This document shows, piece after piece, positions 18,305-25,182 of a stretch of 64,000 nucleotides of DNA. Below the pieces are notes generated by a model. The model had not been told where the DNA came from and did no database searches. It was given only the letters and a program-made list of their open reading frames with translations. Source of the stretch: Lentzea kentuckyensis (lineage in GTDB: Bacteria > Actinomycetota > Actinomycetes > Mycobacteriales > Pseudonocardiaceae); NCBI RefSeq assembly GCF_002150765.1, contig NZ_MUYM01000002.1, positions 167,260-231,259 on the forward strand, in the 5' to 3' direction. Every line of letters starts with the position of its first letter. The first letter of the stretch is position 1. The position numbers were made by a program, and so were the translations under genes.

Positions 18305-18335
18305 ACGCTACGAGCTAGAGCGCGCTCTAGGTCAA
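18305..18335 (-). promoter_or_regulatory. MerR-type promoter with 19-bp spacer and central palindrome
   Basis: Read on the minus strand: -35 TTGACC (18335-18330), a 19-base spacer, -10 TAGCGT (18310-18305), then 7 bases to the GTG of the MerR gene. The perfect 16-base palindrome CTAGAGCGCGCTCTAG (18315-18330) lies between the hexamers. This is the geometry that MerR proteins untwist to activate transcription, so the merR-reductase operon is very likely autoregulated. Confidence 0.85.
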
Positions 18336-18718
18336 GCGGAATCCTTCGGGAGTCCCCACGCCTCGAGATGGCCGGCCATTTCGGGAACGTCGATCTTGTC
18401 GCGCCCCAGGGCTCTCACCAGATCCAGCGCGTCGTCCTCGTCCGCGTCGATCCAGTAGCCGTTGATGTCGCACATCGTGACGGCCGAGACCCAGCCGAGC
18501 CGCCAGTTTCCCTCGACCAGAGGGCGGGTTCGCACGATCGAGTCGAGTAAGGCGGAGGACTTCAACCACAGCGTGTCGTAGGCCTCCACGCCGAGCACGG
18601 TGGCGCGGGGGCGGTAGGCCGCGGTGTCCAGCAGGCCGATGTCCCGGACGACGAGGTCGCCGCCGGTCACGGCCGTGGCCAGCACCAAGAGGTCCCCGGC
18701 GTCGAGGTAGGAGATCAC
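18332..18718 (-). CDS. Doc/Fic-like toxin with altered catalytic motif
   Basis: A 128-residue protein resembling the death-on-curing (Doc) branch of Fic proteins, which modify translation factors. The Fic core H-P-F-x-(D/E)-G-N-x-R is present as RPLVEGNWR at residues 65-73: the Glu, Gly-Asn and Arg are kept, but the leading His is Arg65 and the Lys is Trp72. The catalytic His is thus missing, so activity may be altered or absent; similar degenerate forms are known among actinobacterial Fic-annotated toxins. It lies 32 bases after a ribbon-helix-helix antitoxin gene in the same orientation. Start ATG 18718. Confidence 0.7.
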   Translation of the reverse strand: MISYLDAGDLLVLATAVTGGDLVVRDIGLLDTAAYRPRATVLGVEAYDTLWLKSSALLDSIVRTRPLVEGNWRLGWVSAVTMCDINGYWIDADEDDALDLVRALGRDKIDVPEMAGHLEAWGLPKDSA

Positions 18719-18750
18719 AGCACCCAGTTGATCACAGAGGTCTGACAGTT

Positions 18751-18957
18751 TCAGGAAGAACCGAGCCTATCCAAAAGACCTCGATACTTGGGCAGGACTC
18801 GCCCGAGCACCTCGCCGAGCTTTTCCTCCTGCTGCATGCGCTGGTAACGGTCCGCGATCGCCAGCCGCACGACCTCCTGCTTGGAACGGCCCTCGGACTG
18901 CGCCAGTTCAGCGAGCCGCAGGTTCTCCTCTTCGGTCAACCGCAAGGTCATCGCCAT
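18751..18957 (-). CDS. Ribbon-helix-helix (CopG/MetJ-like) antitoxin
   Basis: A 68-residue protein. Residues 1-40 fit a ribbon-helix-helix DNA-binding fold: a short beta strand MTLRLTEEE, helix LRLAELAQSEGR and helix SKQEVVRLAIADRY. A charged C-terminal tail follows, which would bind the toxin. It precedes the Doc-like gene by 32 bases, the usual antitoxin-first order, and probably represses the pair. ATG 18957 starts the strand directly; an upstream ATG three codons earlier is also possible. The divergent TetR gene begins 56 bases away. Confidence 0.78.
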   Translation of the reverse strand: MAMTLRLTEEENLRLAELAQSEGRSKQEVVRLAIADRYQRMQQEEKLGEVLGRVLPKYRGLLDRLGSS

Positions 18958-19013
18958 TCCAGGCACGGTACCAATGTGATACCACTCAGGCCAGAGGCCG
19001 TTAGGATTGCGTG

Positions 19014-19637
19014 ATGCCCAGGCCCAAGACCCACGACGACGCGCTGCGGCGGCGTCTGCTCGAGCGGGCGGGCGAGCTGCTCAGCACCGAAGGTCCCGGC
19101 GCGGTGAGCCTGCGCAAGATCGCCACCGACGTCAACACGTCGACCACGGCGGTCTATTCCCTCTTCGGCGGCAAACCAGCGCTGCTCGAGGCGCTCTACG
19201 ACGAGGCGTTCCACCGGTTCGGCACGAACCTGGCCGCGGTGCCGGTGACCGACGACCCGGCGGAGGACCTGGTCCAGATCGGCCTCGCGTACCGGCGCAG
19301 CGCGCTCGCGGACCCGCAGTTCTACTCGGTGCTCTACTCGAAGGTCGTCGAACCGACGAAGGCGATGAGCCGCGCCGCCGGGCGGACGTTCGCGCCGGTG
19401 ATCGACACAGTGCGGCGCGCGGTCGAGCGGAAGGTCTTCGTCGACGAGGAGCCGGAGCAGATCGCGATGTCCATGTGGGGCATCGCGCACGGCCTGGTGA
19501 GCCTGGAGCTCAACGGGAACCTGCCGCCGGGCATCGATCCCGCCGCCACCTACGAGCTGGCGCTGCGCGCGCACGGCAGGGGGTGGCTGACGGAATCCGG
19601 GGAGGCGGCCGCCGCGAAACCTCCCCGGACCCGCTGA
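19014..19637 (+). CDS. TetR-family transcriptional regulator
   Basis: A 207-residue regulator with an N-terminal helix-turn-helix (VSLRKIATDVNTSTTAVYSL, residues about 30-50) and a C-terminal ligand domain of the TetR_C_33/WHG type. The start is taken as ATG 19014, which lies 6 bases after TAGGAT and is therefore probably leaderless; GTG 19011 is immediately before it. Target genes are not evident: the neighbours are a divergent toxin-antitoxin pair and a convergent chitinase. Followed by a tight inverted repeat at 19637-19657. Confidence 0.88.
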   Translation: MPRPKTHDDALRRRLLERAGELLSTEGPGAVSLRKIATDVNTSTTAVYSLFGGKPALLEALYDEAFHRFGTNLAAVPVTDDPAEDLVQIGLAYRRSALADPQFYSVLYSKVVEPTKAMSRAAGRTFAPVIDTVRRAVERKVFVDEEPEQIAMSMWGIAHGLVSLELNGNLPPGIDPAATYELALRAHGRGWLTESGEAAAAKPPRTR

Positions 19638-19657
19638 ACTGTCCGGTCCGGACAGTT
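19637..19657. terminator. 21-base near-palindrome after tetR
   Basis: AACTGTCCGG-T-CCGGACAGTT, ten-base arms around one base, beginning on the last base of the TetR stop codon. It lies between convergent tetR and chitinase genes, so a terminator is most likely. A palindromic repressor site is possible but would be oddly placed. Confidence 0.55.
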
Positions 19658-19702
19658 CGTCTTCTGCGCGGCCTAACTGCAGGGCTTTTCTGTTGCAGGC
19701 AC

Positions 19703-21001
19703 TTACTTCAGGGCGCCGTCGAGAGCCTTGATCAGCTCACCGTCGGCGGTGTCGCCGTCGAGTGACCAGATCATCGCTCCACCGAGCTTGCGGTCGTTGA
19801 TGAAACGAGCCTTGCGCTTCATCTCCGTCGCGTCGTCGTAGGTCCACCACGTCTTGCCGTCGTAGATCCACGCGAAGCCGGCGCGTTCGTCGCGGTAGAT
19901 CTTGTAGGCGTTGCCGGACTCGGAGAGCTTCGCCTTGATGCGGTGGAAGTCCTCGTAGCCGGCCTCGTACTTGGCCGGCGCCGGCACACCGGTGCCGAAC
20001 AGGCCGTTGCGCGTGCCGGGGGCGACGCCGTCCCAGCCGCGGCCGTAGAACGGGACACCGAGCACGGCCTTCGACCGCGGCGCACCGCGCCGCAGCCACG
20101 CGTTGACCGTCACCTCGGAGCTGAACTCGAACTCCGACGGGTCGCCCTTGGGCACGCGCAGCGCGGACTGCTGGTTCGCCGGAGCGTCCCACGCGCCGTG
20201 GTAGTCGTAGCCCTGCAGCGTGCCGAAGGTGAGGTAGCAGAACACCTTCGAGACCTCGAAGCCGCGATCGACCTGCACCGGGTCGGCCGGGAGGAACGCC
20301 GTCAGGTCCTTGTTCCAGCCCATCTGCCGGCGGTACTCGGCGAGCAGCTTGGTGAAGTTCTGCTTGTCCTCGGGGCGAACGACGTTGGGCGGCTCCATGT
20401 TGCCGTTGCTGGCCGGCCATTCCCAGTCGAGGTCGACGCCGTCGAAGACGCCCTTCGCGGCACCCTCCGGCAGACCGGGCAGGTTGCCCTTGATCCACAT
20501 GTCGGTGCACGACTTGACGTGCGCGGCGCGCGACTCAGGCGTGAGCGCGGCGTTGGAGAAGTAGCGGGAACCCGTCCAGCCGCCCAGCGAGATGTTGATC
20601 CTCAGCTTGGGGTACTTGGCTTTGAGCTGCTTGAGCTGGTTGAGGTTGCCCATCAGCGCCTGACCGGCCTCGTCGGCCTTGCCGCTCACGGACTGCTCGG
20701 CGGTGTGCGGCATCTGCCAGTCCGCCCACGGGTCGGCACTGACGCACTTGCCGGACTCGTCGAGGAAACCGAAGGCGTAGTTCAGGTGGGTGAGCCGCGC
20801 GGCGGCCCCGCTGTCGACGAGGTTCTTGACCCGGAAGTTCCGGTCGTACACGCCCCACTGGATGAAGTACCCGACCGTGCGGGTCTTCGAGTAACCGTGG
20901 TGCCCATTGGTCTCGACGTCTGCGTTCGCGGGCGCGTGGGCCAGCGACGCGGACAGGGCGCCGACCGCGAGCGCGGCGACACCCCATCTCCGTCTGGACA
21001 T
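19703..21001 (-). CDS. Secreted GH18 chitinase
   Basis: A 432-residue glycoside hydrolase family 18 enzyme hydrolysing beta-1,4-GlcNAc bonds of chitin by substrate-assisted catalysis. Signal peptide residues 1-28 (cleavage after ANA). The catalytic D-x-x-D-x-D-x-E motif is DGVDLDWE at 187-194, with Glu194 the acid/base. INISLGGWTGS and VLGVPFYGRGW are other GH18 blocks. There is no separate chitin-binding or fibronectin domain. ATG 21001 follows GAGGAGTCAC. Two DasR-like operators upstream suggest control by the GlcNAc-responsive repressor DasR. Confidence 0.94.
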   Translation of the reverse strand: MSRRRWGVAALAVGALSASLAHAPANADVETNGHHGYSKTRTVGYFIQWGVYDRNFRVKNLVDSGAAARLTHLNYAFGFLDESGKCVSADPWADWQMPHTAEQSVSGKADEAGQALMGNLNQLKQLKAKYPKLRINISLGGWTGSRYFSNAALTPESRAAHVKSCTDMWIKGNLPGLPEGAAKGVFDGVDLDWEWPASNGNMEPPNVVRPEDKQNFTKLLAEYRRQMGWNKDLTAFLPADPVQVDRGFEVSKVFCYLTFGTLQGYDYHGAWDAPANQQSALRVPKGDPSEFEFSSEVTVNAWLRRGAPRSKAVLGVPFYGRGWDGVAPGTRNGLFGTGVPAPAKYEAGYEDFHRIKAKLSESGNAYKIYRDERAGFAWIYDGKTWWTYDDATEMKRKARFINDRKLGGAMIWSLDGDTADGELIKALDGALK

Positions 21002-21033
21002 GTGACTCCTCAATCGATGCGGCAGCGGCGATG

Positions 21034-21045
21034 TGGTCCAGAGCA
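21034..21045. promoter_or_regulatory. Second, imperfect DasR-like site
   Basis: TGGTCCAGAGCA matches the 12-base palindromic core TGGTCTAGACCA at 10 of 12 positions. It lies between the better site at 21055-21070 and the chitinase start, 32 bases upstream of the ATG. Chitinase promoters of Streptomyces often carry such repeated sites. Confidence 0.5.
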
Positions 21046-21054
21046 CGATAGGCC

Positions 21055-21070
21055 TGAGGTCTAGACCACT
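21055..21070. promoter_or_regulatory. DasR-responsive element (dre) upstream of chitinase
   Basis: TGAGGTCTAGACCACT contains the perfect palindrome GGTCTAGACC and matches the known dre consensus ACTGGTCTAGACCACT at 13 of 16 positions. It is 53 bases upstream of the chitinase start. DasR is a GntR-family repressor released by glucosamine 6-phosphate in Streptomyces, so chitinase expression here is probably tied to amino-sugar supply. Confidence 0.75.
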
Positions 21071-21094
21071 GCTACGTCCGATCGGAGGTATGTC

Positions 21095-21718
21095 CTAAAC
21101 CGCTCCGTACAGACGGTCACCGGCATCGCCCAGACCAGGCACGATGAAGCCGGAGTCGTTCAACCGCTCGTCCACGGAAGCCGTGATGAGACGAACTGGC
21201 AGCTTCGAGTCCTCGAGGTGGTTGATGCCCTCGGGTGCGGCGAGCACGCACACGGCCGTCACGTCGGTCGCGCCGCGCTGGGTCAGCAACCGGATCGTGT
21301 AAGCCATCGAGCCGCCGGTCGCGAGCATCGGGTCGAGCACGAAGACCGGGCGTCCGGCGAGGTCCTCCGGCAGCGACTCCATGTACGGCGTCGGCTGCAA
21401 CGTCTCCTCGTCGCGGGCGAGCCCCACGAACCCCATCTGGGCGTCCGGGATCAGCTTGTGCGCCTGGTCGGCCATGCCCAGGCCGGCCCGCAGCACCGGC
21501 ACGAGCAACGGCGGGTTCGCCAGCCGGTAGCCGGTGGTACGTGCCACGGGCGTGTGCGTGCGGGCCTCCGCCAACGGCGCCTCGCGCATGGCTTCGTAGA
21601 CCAGCATGACGGTGAGTTCCTGCAGCGCGGCACGGAAAGCAGCGTTGTCCGTGCGCGCGTCGCGCATGGTGGTGAGCCTCGCCTTGGCGAGTGGATGATC
21701 GACGACCAGGACGTCCAT
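21095..21718 (-). CDS. upp: Uracil phosphoribosyltransferase
   Basis: Converts uracil and PRPP to UMP in pyrimidine salvage. The 207 residues have the family length. The start [19 protein letters not shown] is typical, the PRPP loop is [10 protein letters not shown], and the uracil site ends with GDAGDRLYG. The ATG at 21718 is the family start. The divergent oxidoreductase begins 75 bases away; TAACGGCG (21730-21737) and CGCCGTTA (21761-21768) form an inverted repeat between them. upp follows deoD-pmmB in M. tuberculosis in the same orientation; here about 6.5 kb separates them. Confidence 0.96.
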   Translation of the reverse strand: MDVLVVDHPLAKARLTTMRDARTDNAAFRAALQELTVMLVYEAMREAPLAEARTHTPVARTTGYRLANPPLLVPVLRAGLGMADQAHKLIPDAQMGFVGLARDEETLQPTPYMESLPEDLAGRPVFVLDPMLATGGSMAYTIRLLTQRGATDVTAVCVLAAPEGINHLEDSKLPVRLITASVDERLNDSGFIVPGLGDAGDRLYGAV

Positions 21719-21793
21719 GCCGGACACCGTAACGGCGGGAATCGCATCCGACGGAGTAAACGCCGTTAACTGGCGAGGTGTAGGGTCGGCCGC

Positions 21794-22786
21794 GTGACAG
21801 ACCACGTGCGCATCGGAGTGCTCGGCGCGGCCATGATCGCGCCGCCCGCTGTCATCCGCCCGGCCCGCTCCTCCACCGTCGCCGAGGTCGTGGCGGTCGC
21901 CGCTCGTTCGGCCGAGCGAGCCAAGGCCTTCGCCGACAAGCACGGCGTTGCCCGCGTGCACGGGTCGTACGAGGACCTGCTCGCCGACCCGGCCGTGGAC
22001 GCCGTCTACAACCCGCTGCCGAACGGCCTGCACGGCAAGTGGACGCTGGCCGCACTGGAGGCCGGCAAGCACGTGCTGTGCGAGAAGCCGTTCACCGCCA
22101 ACGCCCAGGAAGCCGCCGAGGTGGCGAAGGCCGCCAACGAGTCCGGCCTGGTGGTGATGGAGGCGTTCCACTACCGCTACCACCCGCTGGCGATGCGCGT
22201 TGCCGAGATCATCCAGTCCGGCGTGCTGGGCCCGCTGCGCCACGTCGAGGCCTCGGTCTGCTTCCCGCTGCCGATGTTGTCCAACATCCGCTACGACTAC
22301 TCGCTCGCGGGCGGCGCGATGATGGACGCCGGCTGCTACTCCGTGCACATGGCGCGACTGCTGGGCAACGAGGAACCCGAGGTGCGGTCGGCGCGGGCGT
22401 TGTTGCGCGGGCCGTCGATCGACCGGGCGATGCGCGCGTCGCTGCGTTTCCCGTCCGGTCACACGGGTTCCGTGCACGCGTCGCTGTGGTCGTCGACGGT
22501 GTTCAAGCTGTCGATGAAGGCCATCGGCGAGAACGGCACGCTGAAGGTCTTCAACCCGCTCGGCCCGCAGGCGTTCCACCGGTTGTCGTTGAAGCTCAAG
22601 AACCGCAGCACGTCTGAGACGTTCGGCAAGCGTGCGACCTACGCCTACCAACTGGACGCGTTCACCGACGCGGTGCTGCACGGCAAGCCGTTCCCGACGA
22701 CCGCGGACGACGCCGTGCGGAACATGACGGTGATCGACTCGATCTACCGGGCGGCCGGCCTGCCACTGCGGCAGCCGACCGCGTAG
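21794..22786 (+). CDS. Gfo/Idh/MocA-family oxidoreductase
   Basis: A 330-residue NAD(P)-dependent dehydrogenase: an N-terminal Rossmann domain ([15 protein letters not shown], then [11 protein letters not shown] with the catalytic Lys in the EKP motif near residue 98) and a C-terminal alpha/beta substrate domain. A sugar, cyclitol or dihydrodiol is the probable substrate; the sequence does not say which. GTG 21794 lies 7 bases after TAGGGT, so the transcript is probably leaderless. It ends at a short tandem repeat shared with the convergent VOC gene. Confidence 0.9.
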   Translation: MTDHVRIGVLGAAMIAPPAVIRPARSSTVAEVVAVAARSAERAKAFADKHGVARVHGSYEDLLADPAVDAVYNPLPNGLHGKWTLAALEAGKHVLCEKPFTANAQEAAEVAKAANESGLVVMEAFHYRYHPLAMRVAEIIQSGVLGPLRHVEASVCFPLPMLSNIRYDYSLAGGAMMDAGCYSVHMARLLGNEEPEVRSARALLRGPSIDRAMRASLRFPSGHTGSVHASLWSSTVFKLSMKAIGENGTLKVFNPLGPQAFHRLSLKLKNRSTSETFGKRATYAYQLDAFTDAVLHGKPFPTTADDAVRNMTVIDSIYRAAGLPLRQPTA

Positions 22787-22798
22787 CCCCGCGCTGTG

Positions 22799-22865
22799 CA
22801 GATCGTGCTCAGGGCAGAATCGTGCTCAGGGCAGAATCGTGCTCAGGGCAGAATCGTGCTCAGCG
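22799..22865. repeat. 17-bp tandem repeat, about four copies
   Basis: The unit CAGAATCGTGCTCAGGG occurs at 22815-22831 and 22832-22848 exactly, with a copy lacking one A at 22799-22814 and a final copy (22849-22865) that differs at one base. It fills the gap between two convergent genes. The TGA of the VOC gene (22860-22862 on the minus strand) lies inside the last unit, so the repeat probably expanded from that gene's 3' end. Confidence 0.9.
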
Positions 22866-23228
22866 CTTGTCGTGCACGGTGACGGCGTAGCCGTCCGGGT
22901 CCGCGAAGGTGAACGTCCGCCCGAACGGGCTGTCGAACGGCGGCGCGACGATCGGCACCCCGGCGGCGTCCAGGGAGTCGTGCAGGGCCTGCGCGTCGTC
23001 GGCGTGCAACCACAGCGCCACCCCGACGCCGGGCCGGTCGACCGCGTCGAGATCGGTGCCGGGCAACGGTTCCCGCACGGCGAACGGCACGGGCGCGGTC
23101 GCGAACACGACGGCCCCCGGCGGGCTGGCCGGGACGCGCCGCAGACCGAGGCGGTCCTCGTAGAAGGTCGCGGCCCGATCGAGGTCGCGCACCTGCAGTG
23201 CGATGAAGTCGGGTCCGGTGACGGTCAT
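22860..23228 (-). CDS. VOC-superfamily (glyoxalase/dioxygenase fold) protein
   Basis: A 122-residue vicinal oxygen chelate protein with the N-terminal half MTVTGPDFIALQVRDLDRAATFYEDRLG-like beta-alpha-beta-beta-beta module and a second module ending in FADPDGYAVTVHDKR. These proteins act as glyoxalases, ring-cleavage dioxygenases or drug/antibiotic-binding proteins; the function here is unknown. It is divergent from a MarR regulator with two matched operators in the 59-base gap, so it is probably repressed by MarR and induced by a small aromatic or electrophilic compound. Confidence 0.85.
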   Translation of the reverse strand: MTVTGPDFIALQVRDLDRAATFYEDRLGLRRVPASPPGAVVFATAPVPFAVREPLPGTDLDAVDRPGVGVALWLHADDAQALHDSLDAAGVPIVAPPFDSPFGRTFTFADPDGYAVTVHDKR

Positions 23229-23243
23229 GTCAACTCCTGGTCG

Positions 23244-23261
23244 ATGTCAAAGTCCTGACAT
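23244..23261. promoter_or_regulatory. MarR operator 1
   Basis: ATGTCAAAGTCCTGACAT, an 18-base inverted repeat with 6-base ATGTCA/TGACAT arms (7 with flanking G/C). It lies 16 bases upstream of the VOC start. The second copy at 23272-23289 matches at 16 of 18 positions, spaced 28 bases away, which supports a pair of MarR dimer sites on the divergent promoters. Confidence 0.75.
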
Positions 23262-23271
23262 CCACCACTGT

Positions 23272-23289
23272 ATGTCAAAATCCTTACAT
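23272..23289. promoter_or_regulatory. MarR operator 2, overlapping the marR start codon
   Basis: ATGTCAAAATCCTTACAT, the second copy of the 18-base site. Its last two bases are the first two of the marR ATG (23288), so occupancy would block both transcription and any leaderless initiation. The geometry fits tight autorepression. Confidence 0.72.
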
Positions 23290-23737
23290 GCACCAGGGTG
23301 ACACCGTCGGCCCGCTGGACACCGCGGTCGGGTACGTCCTCAAGGAGGCGGCTTCGGCGCTGCGCGGCGCGATGGACGCCGCCCTGCGACCGCTGGGCCT
23401 CACGGTTCCGCAGTACGCGTGCCTGGAACTGCTGGGTCAGCGGCCAGGACTGTCGAACGCGGACCTCGCCCGCGGCGCGTTCGTCACGCGCCAGTCGATG
23501 AACGTCGTGCTGCAGGGCCTCGAAGCCCGCGGCCTGGTGACCCGGCCGGCGGAGGCCTCTCACGGGCGTCAGCTTCCCGCCGAGCTGACCCCGGACGGCC
23601 ACGATCAGCTCCGGGCCGCCAGCACGGCGGTCCACGCCGTAGAGCTGAAGATGTGCACGGGCCTGAGTCCCGCACAGCAGAAGGAACTGGTCGCCACCCT
23701 CACCGCGTGCGCCCGGAACCTGGGGCAGACCACCTGA
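23288..23737 (+). CDS. MarR-family transcriptional regulator
   Basis: A 149-residue winged-helix repressor. The DNA-binding part includes LTVPQYACLELLGQRPGLSN-type helices, the recognition helix around VTRQSMNVVLQGLEARGLV and a wing ASHGRQLPAELT. N- and C-terminal helices form the dimer. Twin operators lie in the promoter shared with the VOC gene, so it probably represses itself and that gene. ATG 23288 has no ribosome site; a weak -10 (CAAAAT) 6 bases upstream suggests leaderless translation. Confidence 0.9.
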   Translation: MHQGDTVGPLDTAVGYVLKEAASALRGAMDAALRPLGLTVPQYACLELLGQRPGLSNADLARGAFVTRQSMNVVLQGLEARGLVTRPAEASHGRQLPAELTPDGHDQLRAASTAVHAVELKMCTGLSPAQQKELVATLTACARNLGQTT

Positions 23738-23830
23738 TCAGGGGCCTCTGCAACCCGATCCGGGAGTACAGAATCGACAAAGCGACTCCGAATGTGTCTC
23801 GTAGCCAGTTGAGACGCGGAGGTACGAACG

Positions 23831-24028
23831 GTGACGATCGAACAGAAGCCCGTCCAGCAGTTGTGTGAATCCCCGCTGGTCATCCTGGGCGTCTCGGCGT
23901 CGCTGGCGATGTTGATCGGTGTGCTGCCCGTGCTCTGGGGCCACAGCCCGACGCTCGCTACGGCGCTCGGAGCACTGCTCGTGCTGGCATTTGCGATCAC
24001 CGTCAAGTACGCACCGAACAGGAAGTGA
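23831..24028 (+). CDS. Small two-helix membrane protein
   Basis: A 65-residue protein with two hydrophobic helices (about residues 16-34 and 40-58), a short N-terminal cytoplasmic part and a basic end (KYAPNRK). GTG 23831 follows GCGGAGGTACGAAC, a strong ribosome site, which is the main reason to accept so short a gene. No family recognised. It is 19 bases before the DUF1707 gene, in the same orientation, though that gene seems to have its own promoter. Confidence 0.68.
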   Translation: MTIEQKPVQQLCESPLVILGVSASLAMLIGVLPVLWGHSPTLATALGALLVLAFAITVKYAPNRK

Positions 24029-24047
24029 CAGCTTTAGACTCGATCGG

Positions 24048-24692
24048 GTGAGCGACGAGCTGGTACCCGCTGACCAGAGTCACATGCGCGCCTCGGACGC
24101 GGACCGGGAACGGATCGCGCAGGTGCTGCACAAGGCGACCGCCGAAGGCCGCCTGGACATCCACGAACTGGACGAGCGGCTCGTGGCCGTCTACGCCGCG
24201 AAGACCTACGGGGAACTCGTTCCCATCACCGCCGATCTGGTGCTCAGCGGCCTGCCGAACCCCGCCGCGGTGCCGCAGTACCAGCCGGCGGTGAGCGACC
24301 GGATCGGCGGCCAGCCCGGCAGCGCGGTGTCCGTCGCGTTCTGGTCCGGCGTCAACCGCAAGGGCCAGTGGACCGTGCCGCGCGTGCACAACGCCGTCGC
24401 GGTCATGGGCGGCATCGAGATCGACCTGACCCACGCCCGGTTCGCCGAGGCCGAGGTCACCATCAGCGTGTTCGCGTTCTGGGGCGGCGTCGAGATCCGG
24501 GTGCCCGACGACATCAACATCAACGTCGACGGGTTCGGCTTCATGGGCGCCTTCGAGGACCACGCTCCCGGCCGCCGGCACATCCCGGGCGCGCCGACCG
24601 TGCGCATCACCGGGCTCGCGATCATGGGCGGCGTCGAGGTCAAGGGGCCGAAGAAAAAGAAGTCCCAGATCCTGCGCGAACTGCTCGACTGA
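24048..24692 (+). CDS. DUF1707 protein with LiaF-like C-terminal domain
   Basis: A 214-residue actinobacterial protein. Residues about 9-60 are a DUF1707 domain (MRASDADRERIAQVLHKA, DELDERLVAVYAAKTYGEL-type helices). A Pro-rich linker follows, then a beta-rich C-terminal region with repeated VMGGIEIDL, FWGGVEIRVP and IMGGVEVKG turns, as in LiaF/YvqF-like cell-envelope stress proteins. There is no membrane segment. GTG 24048 lies 7 bases after TAGACT, so it is probably leaderless. It adjoins the MatAB-like genes; a role in envelope sensing is conjecture. Confidence 0.82.
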   Translation: MSDELVPADQSHMRASDADRERIAQVLHKATAEGRLDIHELDERLVAVYAAKTYGELVPITADLVLSGLPNPAAVPQYQPAVSDRIGGQPGSAVSVAFWSGVNRKGQWTVPRVHNAVAVMGGIEIDLTHARFAEAEVTISVFAFWGGVEIRVPDDININVDGFGFMGAFEDHAPGRRHIPGAPTVRITGLAIMGGVEVKGPKKKKSQILRELLD

Positions 24693-24783
24693 CGGTTCGA
24701 AAACTGAGCTGACGAACGACTTCCGCTGGGCGCGGCAGGCGGTTACCCTCCTGCGACCCGCATGCCGTCCCCCCGCGAAGGTC

Positions 24784-25182
24784 ATGACGACTCCCTCAGA
24801 CAGACCCGTGTTCGTTGATCCGAGTGGCCGCCGCCGCAAGGTGGTGCGCATCGCCATCGGCACCGTTGCCATCGGCGTACTGGCCTACCTGGTGCTTCTC
24901 GTCGTCGCACTGGCCGGCGGCCCGGTGAACCCGGCGACGCTGCTGCCCATCCCGAAGGCGGCCGAGCCCGTGGTCACCACGACCACGGACACCACCACGT
25001 CGTCACCCGAAGCAACATCGTTGCCACGCAACGAAATCAACGCCACGGCGCCGACCACCACGACGGCGCCACCGGTGACGAACGCCACCACGACGACCAC
25101 CACGGCCGAGAACGGCAACAAGCGCACCGATCCGCCGGGCGCGTCGAACCGGCCGAGCAGCCCCGGTCAGGGCAAGCCGTGA
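24784..25182 (+). CDS. MatA-like membrane protein with Thr-rich extracellular tail
   Basis: A 132-residue protein: cytoplasmic N-tail of about 25 residues (basic RRRKVVR), one transmembrane helix (IAIGTVAIGVLAYLVLLVV, about 25-43) and an outer tail dominated by Thr, Pro and Asn. It overlaps the deacetylase/glycosyltransferase gene by 4 bases (GTGA). In Streptomyces, MatA is a small membrane protein encoded directly before the bifunctional MatB, and both are needed for the extracellular poly-GlcNAc-like glycan that causes pellet formation. The gene order and topology fit; orthology is not proved. ATG 24784. Confidence 0.68.
   Translation: MTTPSDRPVFVDPSGRRRKVVRIAIGTVAIGVLAYLVLLVVALAGGPVNPATLLPIPKAAEPVVTTTTDTTTSSPEATSLPRNEINATAPTTTTAPPVTNATTTTTTAENGNKRTDPPGASNRPSSPGQGKP

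Noticed and set aside
22799..22865. Possible CRISPR-like array
   Set aside because: The 17-bp units are directly adjacent with no spacers; it is a simple tandem repeat.
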